Shown here: positions 1 to 7,404 of the stretch, in pieces | How positions within the stretch are numbered: position 1 is the stretch's first letter | How the letters are laid out: every line of letters starts with the position of its first letter | NCBI GenBank assembly: GCA_009780595.1 | Contig: WQZT01000031.1 | Span: 1 to 10,916 of the forward strand | Reading direction: 5' to 3' | Source: Treponema sp. | GTDB taxonomy: Bacteria; Spirochaetota; Spirochaetia; Treponematales; Breznakiellaceae | Length of the DNA: 10,916 nt | The notes under the pieces: generated by a model | What the model was told of the DNA's origin: nothing | Seen by the model: the letters and a program-made list of their open reading frames with translations, nothing else | The model's database searches: none | Program-made: the position numbers and the translations under genes

Positions 1-1836
1 CTCCTTGCGGAGGAAGGTTCTCCCGTCGAGTTCGAAAATTACATGCGGGAGCTGGTAGGGCAGTTCGGGATATACAACAGTATCATCATTCTGAACTCTC
101 GGGGAACTATCATTGCCAGCACTTCCGGCAGCACTGGCGGAGAGCGTGCGGATCGGGATTATTTCCGATCGAGCATTGCGGGGCGGTCATTCATTTCACA
201 GGTTGAAGTAAGCCGTCAGACTGGAGCATTGTCGCTCTTTGCTTCCATTCCAATACGCAACCATGCCGGAGAGATTTTCGGCGTGGCGATGACTTCGATA
301 AAGGTGGAAGCACTCAACCAGATGTACGTTGTTCCGGTAAACCTGCTGGGAGACAAAGGCTATGCGATGCTCGTTAACGGTGCAGGAATGGTCATTGGGC
401 ACAGGAATAACGAACTGCTCGGCAGCTCGGTGTCTGACGAAATCCGGCAGCAACTGGCGTCCGTGCAGGAAAGTTCCAGCTTCCAGGCTGAAGTCGACGG
501 ACGGGACTCAATGTTCTTTGTCCAGAAGAGCAAGTACACCGATTGGTATTCAATCGTGGTCTGTCCCATCGATGACTTCTACACAGCAACAACCCGGCTT
601 TTGGAAATCAACCTTATCCTCGGGGGTTTGGTTATTATTATCCTTGGTATTGCAATTTCCTTTATCATCTTAAAGACGACCAAACCAATTTCCAATGTCG
701 CAAATACGCTCAAAGATATTTCTCAAGGGGAAGGCAACCTGACTGGTGTCATCCCGGAAAATGGCAACGATGAAATATCCCGTATGTCCCACTACTTTAA
801 CGAAACAACCAAAAAGATTCGGGGAATGATTATCAGCATCATAGGCGAGACTCGTGCCTTGTCGGAAACTGGTAGCGATTTGGCTGACGACATGACGCAG
901 ACTAAATCGGCAATGAACGATATTTATTCCAACATCGTGGGTATCAAGTCGAGAATGATCAATCAGAGCGCCAGCGTTGCCGAAACGAATGCGACGATGG
1001 AACAGATTACTGGCAATATTAACAAGCTCAACAACTATGTAGAAAAGCAGGCTTCCAGCGTATCGCTCTCCTCTTCGGCTATTCAGCAGATGCTCTCCAA
1101 TGTAGAGATGGTTACCCAGACTCTTGTGAAGAACGGTGAAAATGTTGGGGAGCTGACTGGCGCATCGGAGGTTGGCCGTGCGGGGCTTCTGAACGTTGTT
1201 TCCGACATTAGGGAAATCGCCAAGGAGTCCGAAGGGCTTCTGGAGATCAATGCAGTGATGGAAAATATCGCCAGCCAGACCAATCTTCTTTCGATGAATG
1301 CCGCAATCGAGGCCGCCCATGCGGGAGAGACTGGCAGAGGCTTTGCCGTGGTCGCCGGAGAGATACGCAAGCTTGCCGAGAGCTCAAGCGCACAGTCCAA
1401 GATGATCAGCGATGTTCTGAAAAAGATCAAAGGCTCTATCGACAAGATAACGTCATCCACCGATAAAGTATTGCAGAACTTCGAGGCGATAGATTCCAAA
1501 GTCAAGACTGTCGCTGAACAGGAAGAGAATATCCGGCATGCGATGGAAGAGCAGAACGAAGGGAACAAGCAGATTCTGGAGGCAATAGTCAGCGTCAACG
1601 AGACGACTCAGATGGTAAAGAATGTTACCCAAGAGATGCTTGTCGGAGCTAAAGAAGTGATTGAGGAAGCTGGCTCTCTGGAAAAAGCCACTGCCGAAAT
1701 TACGAACGGCGTCAACGAAATGTCCTCCGGAGCTGAACATATTAACACGGCGATGGGACGGGTTAACGATTTGAGCCTGCGGAACCGGGGATATATAGAA
1801 ACCCTGATGACGGAAGTTTCCCGATTTAAGGTTTGA
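1..1836 (+). CDS. Methyl-accepting chemotaxis protein (dCache-HAMP-MA), 5' end outside window
   Basis: This is a membrane chemoreceptor that senses a ligand outside the cytoplasmic membrane and controls CheA/CheW. The frame is open from base 1, and the first ATG (base 43) falls inside the sensor domain, so the N-terminus and first membrane helix lie upstream of the window. In order: the distal part of a dCache-like periplasmic domain (about 40-585, with DRDYFR and a later ASIPIRN segment); a transmembrane helix rich in Ile and Leu (about 598-672); a HAMP domain (about 673-835, with the TKPI and NDEISRM elements); and the cytoplasmic coiled-coil signalling domain. The conserved hairpin tip (about 1255-1395) contains [16 protein letters not shown] and [14 protein letters not shown]. 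No CheB/CheR-docking pentapeptide is visible at the C-terminus (SRFKV). The ligand cannot be told from sequence. The next gene follows on the same strand after about 60 bases. Confidence 0.95.
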   Translation, partial: LLAEEGSPVEFENYMRELVGQFGIYNSIIILNSRGTIIASTSGSTGGERADRDYFRSSIAGRSFISQVEVSRQTGALSLFASIPIRNHAGEIFGVAMTSIKVEALNQMYVVPVNLLGDKGYAMLVNGAGMVIGHRNNELLGSSVSDEIRQQLASVQESSSFQAEVDGRDSMFFVQKSKYTDWYSIVVCPIDDFYTATTRLLEINLILGGLVIIILGIAISFIILKTTKPISNVANTLKDISQGEGNLTGVIPENGNDEISRMSHYFNETTKKIRGMIISIIGETRALSETGSDLADDMTQTKSAMNDIYSNIVGIKSRMINQSASVAETNATMEQITGNINKLNNYVEKQASSVSLSSSAIQQMLSNVEMVTQTLVKNGENVGELTGASEVGRAGLLNVVSDIREIAKESEGLLEINAVMENIASQTNLLSMNAAIEAAHAGETGRGFAVVAGEIRKLAESSSAQSKMISDVLKKIKGSIDKITSSTDKVLQNFEAIDSKVKTVAEQEENIRHAMEEQNEGNKQILEAIVSVNETTQMVKNVTQEMLVGAKEVIEEAGSLEKATAEITNGVNEMSSGAEHINTAMGRVNDLSLRNRGYIETLMTEVSRFKV

Positions 1837-1896
1837 TGAGTTGTCAAAAAGCCCCGGATTATATTTTCTGTTCATCTTGTGTATGATTGCTACATT

Positions 1897-2556
1897 ATGA
1901 ACGTTCAGAATATTTTATTTTCTCTGCCCGGAATTATTATCGGTCTGACCGTACACGAGTTCTGCCACGCAATGGCGGCGTATAAGCTGGGGGACAGCAC
2001 CGCCAAAAGTCAGGGGCGCATAACCATCAACCCGCTCCGGCACATCGACCCCATCGGATTTCTGTTTATTATTTTTGCGGGCTTCGGCTGGGCGAGACCG
2101 GTTCAGTTTAACCCGTACAATCTGCGACACCTCAGGCGGGACAAAGCCATCATCGCCGCAGCGGGGCCGCTGTCGAACTTTGCGCTGGCGCTTATTTTTA
2201 TCGGCATCGTTCGTCTTTGGCTAATGCTCGCCCAGTCGCCCACCATCGCCCCTGCCGCGCTGGATATTGTGCGTTCGGGCGTTTCTCTCAGGATTATTCA
2301 AACGTTCATCCGGGCGGCGGTAATAAACTTCGGGCTGTTTGTGTTTAACCTGTTTCCCATCCCGCCATTAGACGGCAGTCACATTGCCTTTTCCGGCCTG
2401 AACATCTCAATGGAAATCCAGCAGCGCATTATGAAGATTGCCATGCCCCTGCTTTTCATTATTATCATTATTCAGAACCAGACAAACATCACGATACTCC
2501 CCATTCGCCCAATTGTTTTTGCATTGCTGCACTTTTTCCTGCCGCAGCTTTCGTGA
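1897..2556 (+). CDS. Site-2 protease family (M50) integral-membrane zinc metalloprotease
   Basis: A 219-residue multi-pass membrane protein of the small, PDZ-less M50 group (YwhC-like). It should cleave within the membrane, but the substrate is unknown. Visible motifs are the zinc-binding HEFCH in the first helix (residues 20-24), NPLRHIDPIG (45-54), the GPLSN segment (90-94) and the third-ligand motif FPIPPLDG (153-160), with Asp159 as the expected zinc ligand. Hydrophobic stretches near 7-25, 52-66, 84-110, 138-155 and 180-193 fit four to five membrane helices. The ATG at 1897 is chosen because homologues begin close to the HExxH helix. A GTG at 1879 would add six residues. Neither start has a convincing Shine-Dalgarno sequence, so the start is less certain than the gene. 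It lies downstream of the chemoreceptor and converges on prmC 43 bases later, with no clear terminator hairpin between them. Confidence 0.9.
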   Translation: MNVQNILFSLPGIIIGLTVHEFCHAMAAYKLGDSTAKSQGRITINPLRHIDPIGFLFIIFAGFGWARPVQFNPYNLRHLRRDKAIIAAAGPLSNFALALIFIGIVRLWLMLAQSPTIAPAALDIVRSGVSLRIIQTFIRAAVINFGLFVFNLFPIPPLDGSHIAFSGLNISMEIQQRIMKIAMPLLFIIIIIQNQTNITILPIRPIVFALLHFFLPQLS

Positions 2557-2599
2557 TGGGCTAAGAAATTATATTCAGAAAAGCAGAAAGATTTTTGGT

Positions 2600-3586
2600 C
2601 TATATCTGCATTTCCACTTTTTCTCCGTTATGGTAAGCACTGTTTCCACCCCATCCGGCAATCACCCTCTCCCGCCCCGCAAGGTCTTTCCGCACTTCAA
2701 CGCTGCCAAGCCCGCTCCCCGCAAGCAAATCCCGAATAGCTGGCATCTGGCGGGGAGCGGCCTCCAACAGGAGAACGCCGCCGGGTTTCAGATGTTCGCC
2801 CGCTTGCGAGATAATCACGCGGATGAGGGCAAGCCCGTCATCGCCGCCGTCAAGGGCAAGCGGCGGCTCGCGGCGGACTTCCGGCGGCAGTGTCAGCATT
2901 TCGCTCGAAGTGATGTAAGGCGGGTTGGAAACGATAATGTCAAACTGACCGCGAATATTTTTGAAAAGGTCGCTGTGGATAAAGCGAACGCCGTTTTCAC
3001 CGCCCGCTTCCCCGCCGCCCAAAAGCCGCCGGGCGTTTAGTGCCGCCATTTCCAGCGCCGCGGGGGAAATGTCCGAGGCAGTAACATCGAGAAAACGCCG
3101 CTCGTTTTTCAGAGAAATTGCCACCGCACCGGAACCGGTGCAGAGGTCGAGCAGGGAAATGCCGTTCCCGCTATTGCCGCTCTCGCCGCCGCCCGCCCGC
3201 CACCGCACATCGACAAAATCCAAAGCCGCCTCGACAAGCGTTTCCGTGTCAGGGCGGGGAACAAGCACGGCGGGGTTAACGGCAAACTCAAGCGCGCGAA
3301 ATTCCTTGCGGCCAAGAATGTACGCCGTACACTCGCCGCCACGCCGCCGCTGTATCAACGACAAAAACCGCTGCCCATCCGCCTCGCTCACAGGATCGTC
3401 AGAGTGCGCCAGCAAATCTGTCCGGCGCTTACCGAGAACTTCGCCCAACAGTAACGCCGCATCCAGCGCCGCCGTGTCAATCGACGCCAGCGGAGGCGCC
3501 GTTTCAAGCAAACGCCGCCCTTCCAGCAACGTTTCCCGAATCGTCAAAGCTTGACTCACGTGCTCACGGTTCCGCGGCGCAATCAC
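2600..3586 (-). CDS. prmC: Release-factor glutamine N5-methyltransferase PrmC (HemK)
   Basis: PrmC transfers a methyl group from S-adenosylmethionine to the glutamine of the GGQ motif in class-1 release factors, here encoded by the gene directly upstream. Of 328 residues, about 1-105 form the helical release-factor-binding domain, ending in YILGRKEF. Next come VPRPDTE (109-115), the SAM-binding loop [14 protein letters not shown] (145-158), the acidic SDIS loop (171-174) and the catalytic NPPY motif (221-224). Two Gly/Glu-rich insertions (about 131-143 and 189-199) make it longer than the roughly 280 residues usual for the family. The start is a GTG whose last two bases form the TGA stop of prfA (GTGA overlap), with no strong Shine-Dalgarno sequence, which suggests translational coupling. 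A second GTG at codon 10 is possible. Confidence 0.95.
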   Translation of the reverse strand: MIAPRNREHVSQALTIRETLLEGRRLLETAPPLASIDTAALDAALLLGEVLGKRRTDLLAHSDDPVSEADGQRFLSLIQRRRGGECTAYILGRKEFRALEFAVNPAVLVPRPDTETLVEAALDFVDVRWRAGGGESGNSGNGISLLDLCTGSGAVAISLKNERRFLDVTASDISPAALEMAALNARRLLGGGEAGGENGVRFIHSDLFKNIRGQFDIIVSNPPYITSSEMLTLPPEVRREPPLALDGGDDGLALIRVIISQAGEHLKPGGVLLLEAAPRQMPAIRDLLAGSGLGSVEVRKDLAGRERVIAGWGGNSAYHNGEKVEMQI

Positions 3587-4653
3587 GAAGATGTTGCGCG
3601 GAGAAGTTCTTCACGGGCGGAAAGCTTGAGCGTATCAAACAGCTCTTCCACATCGCCTTGCATCACGAGATCGAGCTTGTAAAGCGTAAGATTAACGCGG
3701 TGATCAGTCAGACGGTTTTGCGGGAAGTTGTACGTCCGAATTCGCTCGGAGCGGTCGCCTGAACCAACCTGATTTCTGCGGGCTTCGGAACGCTGCGCGG
3801 CGGCTTTCGCTTCTTCCATCTCGTAAATCCTGGCACGGAGAATCCGCATCGCCTTCGCCTTGTTTTTTATCTGGCTCTTTTCGTCTTGGCAGTGAACCGT
3901 TACACCAGTGGGCAAATGTGTAATCCGCACCGCCGAGTCGGTCGTGTTGACACTCTGCCCGCCGGGACCACCCGCCCGCATCACGTCGATGCGAAGGTCT
4001 TCCGTGCGAATATCAATCTCCGTCTCATCAGCCTCCGGCAACACCGCCACCGTTACCGCCGAAGTATGAATACGGCCGGACGCTTCCGTAGACGGCACAC
4101 GCTGAACCCGGTGAACCCCCGATTCGTAGCGCAGATTTTCGTACACGTTTTTCCCGTTTACCGAAAAAACAATTTCCTTAAAACCGCCAAGCTCCGTTTC
4201 GTTGGAACTCATAATTTCAAACTTCCAGTTTTTCGTCTCCGCAAAACGCGAATACATTCGAAAAAGGTCGGAGACAAACAGCGCCGCTTCCTCCCCGCCA
4301 GTACCCGCGCGGATTTCCATAATAATGTTTTTTTCATCGAGCGGGTCGCGGGGAACAAGCATCAACTTCAGTGCATCGTCCGCCTGTTTTATCTGCCCCT
4401 CAAGCTCGCGGATTTCCTCTTTAGCAAGTTCCTTCAGCTCAGGGTCTTTTTCATCCTGCACCAGCGCCTTCACATCATCAAACTGCTTTGAAAGCCGCGC
4501 CACTTCCTCGTAAGCAGCGGCAATTTCACCAAGATGCGAATATTCCTTCATTACCTCGCGGTATCTATTCGTGTCCCTCGCAAGCTCCGGATCCTGCACC
4601 AGTTCGCATAACTCCTGGTGCCGTTTGAGCAGGGAATCCAGCCGTTCATTCAC
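3583..4653 (-). CDS. prfA: Peptide chain release factor 1 (RF1)
   Basis: RF1 recognises UAA and UAG in the ribosomal A site and triggers peptide release. The reading frame can be opened from a TTG at 4680, but the GTG at 4653 is the better start. It has AGGAG eight bases upstream and gives 356 residues, the normal RF1 length. Visible are the N-terminal helical region (1-110), the RF1-type codon-recognition tripeptide as PST (187-189, where E. coli has PAT and RF2 has SPF), and GGPGGQ (228-233), whose Gln is the PrmC substrate. The conserved downstream block with [16 protein letters not shown] is intact. The start GTG overlaps the stop of a 57-codon reading frame (GTGA), and the stop overlaps prmC in the same way. 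Confidence 0.97.
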   Translation of the reverse strand: MNERLDSLLKRHQELCELVQDPELARDTNRYREVMKEYSHLGEIAAAYEEVARLSKQFDDVKALVQDEKDPELKELAKEEIRELEGQIKQADDALKLMLVPRDPLDEKNIIMEIRAGTGGEEAALFVSDLFRMYSRFAETKNWKFEIMSSNETELGGFKEIVFSVNGKNVYENLRYESGVHRVQRVPSTEASGRIHTSAVTVAVLPEADETEIDIRTEDLRIDVMRAGGPGGQSVNTTDSAVRITHLPTGVTVHCQDEKSQIKNKAKAMRILRARIYEMEEAKAAAQRSEARRNQVGSGDRSERIRTYNFPQNRLTDHRVNLTLYKLDLVMQGDVEELFDTLKLSAREELLRATSS

Positions 4654-4823
4654 TCGGGTTTCTCCTGAAACAGCGGGCAAGAATACACCACCAATTTCAT
4701 AGGGTTGCCGGACTGCGAGAAAGCGTCAATGGACTGCGAAAGCGTGTCCTGAACCCGGCACGTACCAGCGGAGGCAGACAGCGGACAGGCACCGTTGCCG
4801 CGGGGATTTATCTCTACGATCAT
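4650..4823 (-). CDS. Small hypothetical protein (57 aa) coupled to prfA
   Basis: A 57-residue reading frame from ATG at 4823 to TGA at 4650-4652. I do not recognise the family. It begins [15 protein letters not shown] and ends [13 protein letters not shown], and it has three cysteines (13, 22, 49), two of them in CPL tripeptides. No membrane segment or signal peptide is evident. Its stop shares bases with the prfA GTG start in a GTGA overlap, the same arrangement as prfA-prmC, and that is the main reason to consider it real. There is no Shine-Dalgarno sequence before its ATG. A TATAAT box ends six bases upstream, so translation may start on a leaderless message. It could be a small metal-binding protein (inference from the cysteines only) or simply a translated leader for prfA. 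Confidence 0.5.
   Translation of the reverse strand: MIVEINPRGNGACPLSASAGTCRVQDTLSQSIDAFSQSGNPMKLVVYSCPLFQEKPE
4662..4666 (-). promoter_or_regulatory. Ribosome binding site that fixes the prfA start
   Basis: AGGAG on the minus strand lies eight bases before the GTG at 4653. It supports that start over the upstream TTG at 4680, which has no comparable site. The site lies inside the last codons of the small upstream reading frame, as expected for a coupled pair. Confidence 0.75.
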
Positions 4824-4829
4824 TTTTTT

Positions 4830-4835
4830 ATTATA
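4830..4835 (-). promoter_or_regulatory. Candidate -10 box of the orf57-prfA-prmC operon
   Basis: A perfect TATAAT on the minus strand ends six bases before the ATG at 4823, so transcription would begin at or next to the start codon. No good -35 hexamer lies 16-18 bases upstream and there is no TG extension, so this is a -10-only call. A second weaker option further upstream is TTGCAC (4920-4925), a 15-base spacer and TATACT (4899-4904). That option would give a conventional leader. Confidence 0.4.
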
Positions 4836-5009
4836 CCGAAAACAAAGCCAAACGCATAGGGCTGACAGCCACGGAAATTAGTTTAGAAGCCATCTTCTAG
4901 TATACGGAAGTTGGCATAGGTGCAACTATGATTGCAACCATGATATGGTAGAAATAGTCACGCTATTCTTACCCATAGCGTATGAAAAGTAGCCGCTTCA
5001 AACCATGGT
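4836..5009. other. Gene-free stretch upstream of the prfA operon
   Basis: No reading frame of note is seen here. It holds a six-bp hairpin with loop CCAT (4884-4899), a near-perfect tandem duplication of a 12-base unit (4921-4944, one mismatch), and the weak minus-strand promoter option described under the -10 box. The boundary between operon promoter DNA and the IS110-derived DNA to the right cannot be set from sequence alone. Confidence 0.5.
4921..4944. repeat. Tandem 12-bp duplication
   Basis: TGCAACTATGAT is followed directly by TGCAACCATGAT, two adjacent copies differing at one base. The copies overlap the candidate TTGCAC -35 element on the minus strand, so they might form a paired binding site upstream of the prfA operon, but they may be incidental. 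Confidence 0.5.
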
Positions 5010-5296
5010 GCCAGATGCTATGATTCAAATTGAAGGGAAAGATTGGTATCCAGATCCGACAGGATCAGGGAGCCGGCAGCAGGTTGAACGGTGCCGTGAG
5101 AACGCGCGATAAACGCTGTGATCCTCGAGCGCCAGATTAATCTCAGCCGGACTTTAGTCCGCGGACCGCCATAAAGCAAAGTGATGCTATCCTCCGGCGC
5201 AAAAAGCGCTCGGAAGGCAGACATCGAATAGGAAGACGGTGCAACCAATCGTCCGACATCGCTCCCGATCCTTATTTTATAGTAAGGAGCGGAAAC
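5010..5296 (+). ncRNA. Hairpin-rich non-coding region upstream of IS110 transposase; possible bridge-RNA remnant
   Basis: IS110-group elements carry a long non-coding left end that is transcribed into a bridge RNA used for target and donor recognition. The stretch before this transposase has the right place and orientation. Seen directly: GATCC/GGATC with a 4-base loop (5053-5066); CGGAC/GTCCG with loop TTTA (5148-5161); an 8-bp stem with one bulged T and loop AAAAA (5193-5214); and CCTTA/TAAGG (5270-5287), which partly masks the transposase ribosome binding site. The element's true left end is not identified, and the neighbouring transposase is dead, so any RNA here would be a fossil or would serve in trans. 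The RNA call is an inference. Confidence 0.25.
5270..5287 (+). other. Hairpin overlapping the transposase ribosome binding site
   Basis: CCTTA (5270-5274) can pair with TAAGG (5283-5287), and the latter overlaps the AAGGAG of the transposase. Such pairing would reduce initiation, and low transposase expression is usual for insertion sequences. The stem is short (5 bp), so this is only suggestive. Confidence 0.3.
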
Positions 5297-6209
5297 ATGG
5301 AAGAACAGAAAAGAAGGTACGTAGGGATTGACCTTGGAAAACTGGAATACACTATAGCAATCATCGGCGAGGACAAGAAGATGAGCGTCCGTCAGAGACA
5401 ACGAGCGTCCACGGTCGCCAGGCACTGTATAAACAATTACAGGCGGGCGACAAAGTGGCGCTGGAAGTAGGGAATCTGGCGTTTCTCATGTGGCGCGGGA
5501 AATAATGGAACGGAAAGGCTGCCAGGTACGGGTGCTGAACCCCGCGAAACTGCCATTCATCTGGGACGCGCCGACGAAAACCGATAAGGAAGACGCGCGG
5601 AAGCTGGCCCACCTTATCGAAGAACGGCGAGACGAACGGCTGCCGTTGGTGCCGCTGCCGAGCGAATAAGAACTTCAAAGGCGGAAAATACTGGCCTACT
5701 ACGGGAGGGAAATGCGAAACCGAACTAGGTATCTGAATACGCTGCACGGGCTATTCGTGCATCAGGGGCATACGACGATAGTGAAAAAGGATATTGCCAC
5801 GGCGGAGCGGAGGCAGGAAGTGGTCAAAGCATTTACCTGCCTTGAACTGCAAGAAGCGCAATGGATATTGCAGTATTTGGAGTTGCACGAGCGGCGGCTC
5901 AAAGAGTTGAAAGTGAACATACAAAAAGAAGCGCAAGAGGATGAAGGCATGAAGGTATTGCAGACGATACCCGGGTAGGGCCGGTAGTGGCGTACGCTTT
6001 CACAGTGCATGTTGGGGACGGCAGCCGGTTCAGCAAAAGGGCGCAAGTAAGCAATTACATCGGGTTTGTCCCCCCGCCTGGATTATTCCGGGACTATTCA
6101 GCGGGGCGGTCATATTACCAAACGGGGGAATGGCTACCTGCGTGGGCTTTTGGTGCAGACGGTATGGAGACAGTCAGCAGCAAAGAGGGCGGGGTACCGA
6201 GACTTGGTA
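5297..6209 (+). pseudogene. IS110-family transposase, frameshifted and 3'-truncated
   Basis: This is a degraded DEDD-type transposase/recombinase with its own ribosome binding site (AAGGAG, 5284-5289) before ATG 5297. It starts MEEQKRRYVGIDLGKLEYT. The protein continues only by changing frame: near 5389 into a frame reading GRQALYKQLQAGDKVALEVGN; near 5491 into one reading ARKLAHLIEERRDERLPLVP; through an in-frame TAA at 5667-5669 into RKILAYYGREMRNRTRYLNT; at about 5975, where one G seems lost and VGPVVAYAF follows; and at the C-run 6069-6074, where one extra C precedes RLDYSGTIQRGGHITKRGNG. The DEDD-domain acidic residues and the C-terminal Transposase_20 region are still recognisable, but similarity ends after about 6190 and the last part of the protein is missing. 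It is therefore inactive. The left and right ends of the element are not visible. Confidence 0.9.
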
Positions 6210-6270
6210 CCTCCTATGATTATTGTCAAGGGGAAAAAGTTATTTTCCCCTTGACAATAATCATAGGAGG
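6210..6270. repeat. Perfect 28-bp inverted repeat with 5-base loop
   Basis: The left arm (6210-6237) and right arm (6243-6270) are perfect reverse complements, separated by AGTTA. Pairing stops at the next bases outward. Each arm, read outward from the loop, contains TTGACA and ends in AGGAGG. The palindrome sits exactly where similarity to the IS110 transposase ends and 36 bases from the last recognisable RCC1 codon, so it marks the rearrangement junction. Flanking it on the left are two GGTACC copies (6193-6198, 6206-6211). It could be a dispersed palindromic repeat that was the IS target, the end of another small element, or a bidirectional terminator. The T-run lies inside the stem and not after it, which argues against the last option. 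Confidence 0.9.
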
Positions 6271-6282
6271 CATCCATTTGCG

Positions 6283-6984
6283 TTACTTACCGGGAGACAC
6301 CCGCCATGTTGACTGACTGTGTTCCTGCACGGGGACAGTCTGGGCTTCAGTGGTTGTGTTGTTTCCCAACTGTCCATACCTGTTGAAGCCCCACGCCCAC
6401 AGCGTCCCGTCGCTCCTGATCGCCGCGGTGTTGGCATAACCTGCAGACAGGGAAACCCATGTTCCACCGCCGTGAACTTGCACGGGTATGCTGCTAGCGA
6501 TCGTCGAGTTGTTCCCCAACTGACCGTGAATGTTCCATCCCCATGCCCACAGCGTTCCATCGTTCCTGATTGCCGCGGTGTGAAAAGGAGCCGCGGCGAT
6601 CACCGCGGACGGCAGTATGGTAAGGGTTCTCTCATCCTTGAACTGGGGATACCCGCTGACGCTTGCGGTTACGGTAATGGTGCCAGGCTTGGCATCCACC
6701 GCCACTTTCAGGATATTGCCGTCAAAACTCGCCTTGTTGTTTCCGGCAACACTCCACGTTACCTGCTGCGGTTCAACCACAGGCGTTAGCGCTGCGGTAA
6801 ACGCAAGTTTCAAACCCTGCGCAGTCAGTATGTGGCTCGACGTTATGGTAATAGCGTACGTTGTTCCTCCGCCATCGGTCGTACCGTTGTCGCACGATGT
6901 AATGCCACATCCTAGCAATGCAAATGCGGCGAAGGCAAGCAAGTCCTGCCGCATAGACGAAGCGTTTTTCTTTGTGATCTTCAC
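6283..6984 (-). pseudogene. Truncated lipoprotein with Ig-like domain and two RCC1 repeats
   Basis: A 233-residue product that starts at GTG 6984, six bases after AAGGAG. The N-terminus is KITKK, then a hydrophobic segment ending in the lipobox LLGC (Cys26, or alternatively Cys31), so it should be a surface or periplasmic lipoprotein. Residues about 42-125 look like a bacterial Ig-like domain (VTWSVAGN, GTITVTASVSG). Two RCC1 repeats follow, each with HTAAIR or NTAAIR, DGTLWAWG and GQLGNN. After the start of a third repeat (QSTW) the frame runs into unrelated codons and stops at 6283-6285. RCC1 proteins normally form a seven-bladed propeller, so at least five blades are missing and no 3' fragment is seen across the IS110 remnant. 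It is most likely a broken gene, though a short product could still be made and lipidated. Confidence 0.8.
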
Positions 6985-6990
6985 AAGAAA

Positions 6991-6996
6991 CTCCTT
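6991..6996 (-). promoter_or_regulatory. Ribosome binding site fixing the lipoprotein start
   Basis: AAGGAG on the minus strand lies six bases before the GTG at 6984. It places the start directly before the lysine-rich signal peptide and excludes the longer upstream extension, which begins with non-signal-like sequence. Confidence 0.8.
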
Positions 6997-7019
6997 ATTG
7001 CGATCCCCTCCCGTTCGAT

Positions 7020-7069
7020 GGGTGATCGCTTCAGACGAAAGTCTATCAGACTTCAGTCTGCGATTACCC
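7020..7069 (-). promoter_or_regulatory. Imperfect hairpin in the lipoprotein leader
   Basis: The arms 7020-7044 and 7048-7069 pair over a 10-bp outer stem (one mismatch) and inner stems AGAC/GTCT and AAGTCT/AGACTT, with bulged bases between and loop ATC. The hairpin lies 36 bases upstream of the lipoprotein GTG, inside the leader predicted from the promoter at 7347-7376. It could affect message stability or attenuate transcription. No T-run follows on the minus strand, so a simple terminator is unlikely. Confidence 0.45.
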
Positions 7070-7165
7070 ACCCATACGGGCAGGGATATACAAAGGCAGA
7101 AAGCGCGCGCGTGGTTGAAAAACATCGAGCGCGGAGACCGTCTGAATACCCAATAGAGAGAAAAG

Positions 7166-7336
7166 ATGCAAAAAACACGAAAAAAGATGAAAAAGTTGTG
7201 GAAATCGGAAAAAAGGACTAGACGGAAATGGAGCGTTTTGGTAGAATTTTTGCGTGCTTGCGTGCTTGCGTGCGGGAGTAGCTATGCCCTGCGCTCACTG
7301 CCAGCATACGCGCCCCCGCCAAAACCATACTTTTAA
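7166..7336 (+). CDS. Doubtful small reading frame, 56 aa, signal-peptide-like
   Basis: An ATG at 7166 opens a 56-codon frame with a very basic N-terminus (MQKTRKKMKKLWKSEKRTRR), then a hydrophobic stretch containing FLRACVLACGSSYAL, and a Pro-rich end (PPPKPYF). That layout resembles a signal or lipoprotein leader (LACG is lipobox-like), but there is no mature domain and only a weak GAGAG before the start. The middle is encoded by an 8-bp triplicate. It lies in a repeat-rich intergenic zone and may be spurious. Confidence 0.2.
   Translation: MQKTRKKMKKLWKSEKRTRRKWSVLVEFLRACVLACGSSYALRSLPAYAPPPKPYF
7251..7274. repeat. Three tandem 8-bp repeats
   Basis: TGCGTGCT occurs twice in a row, followed by TGCGTGCG. 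Because 8 is not a multiple of 3, copy-number change would shift the small frame that crosses it. It is more likely a simple slippage repeat in non-coding DNA. Confidence 0.85.
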
Positions 7337-7346
7337 GCATAACAAA

Positions 7347-7376
7347 ATTGTACCCCGTCCCTCGGGAGAATGTCAA
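7347..7376 (-). promoter_or_regulatory. Strong minus-strand sigma-70-type promoter
   Basis: TTGACA (7371-7376) is separated by 18 bases from TACAAT (7347-7352), read on the minus strand: 6/6 and 5/6 matches to consensus. The next gene in that direction is the truncated lipoprotein, whose start lies about 355 bases downstream, so it would have a long leader containing the 7020-7069 hairpin. No other gene on that strand is available to it. Confidence 0.55.
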
Positions 7377-7378
7377 GG

Positions 7379-7401
7379 GCAAAAGCGCACAGCGCTTTTG
7401 C
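7379..7401. repeat. Perfect 10-bp hairpin, loop ACA
   Basis: GCAAAAGCGC and GCGCTTTTGC flank a 3-base loop. This is the first of two adjacent perfect hairpins just upstream of the minus-strand promoter. It has no following T-run and looks like part of an intergenic palindromic repeat, not a terminator. Confidence 0.8.
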
Positions 7402-7404
7402 TGG

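Noticed and set aside
670..1320. Long minus-strand frame (216 codons) inside the chemoreceptor gene
   Set aside because: A shadow of a clearly real coding frame. Its product shows no conserved features.
2961..3554. Plus-strand frame of 197 codons opposite prmC
   Set aside because: An Arg/Ser-rich product typical of the antisense of a GC-rich gene. PrmC motifs are unambiguous on the other strand.
5018..5425. 135-codon minus-strand frame across the IS110 left region
   Set aside because: It runs antisense through the transposase start and the hairpin region, and its product has no recognisable domain.
6251..6270. The palindrome arm resembles the start of the trp/tac promoter (TTGACAATAATCAT)
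   Set aside because: There is no -10 box at the right distance on either side, and the match covers only a short AT-rich stretch. Treated as coincidence, not vector sequence.
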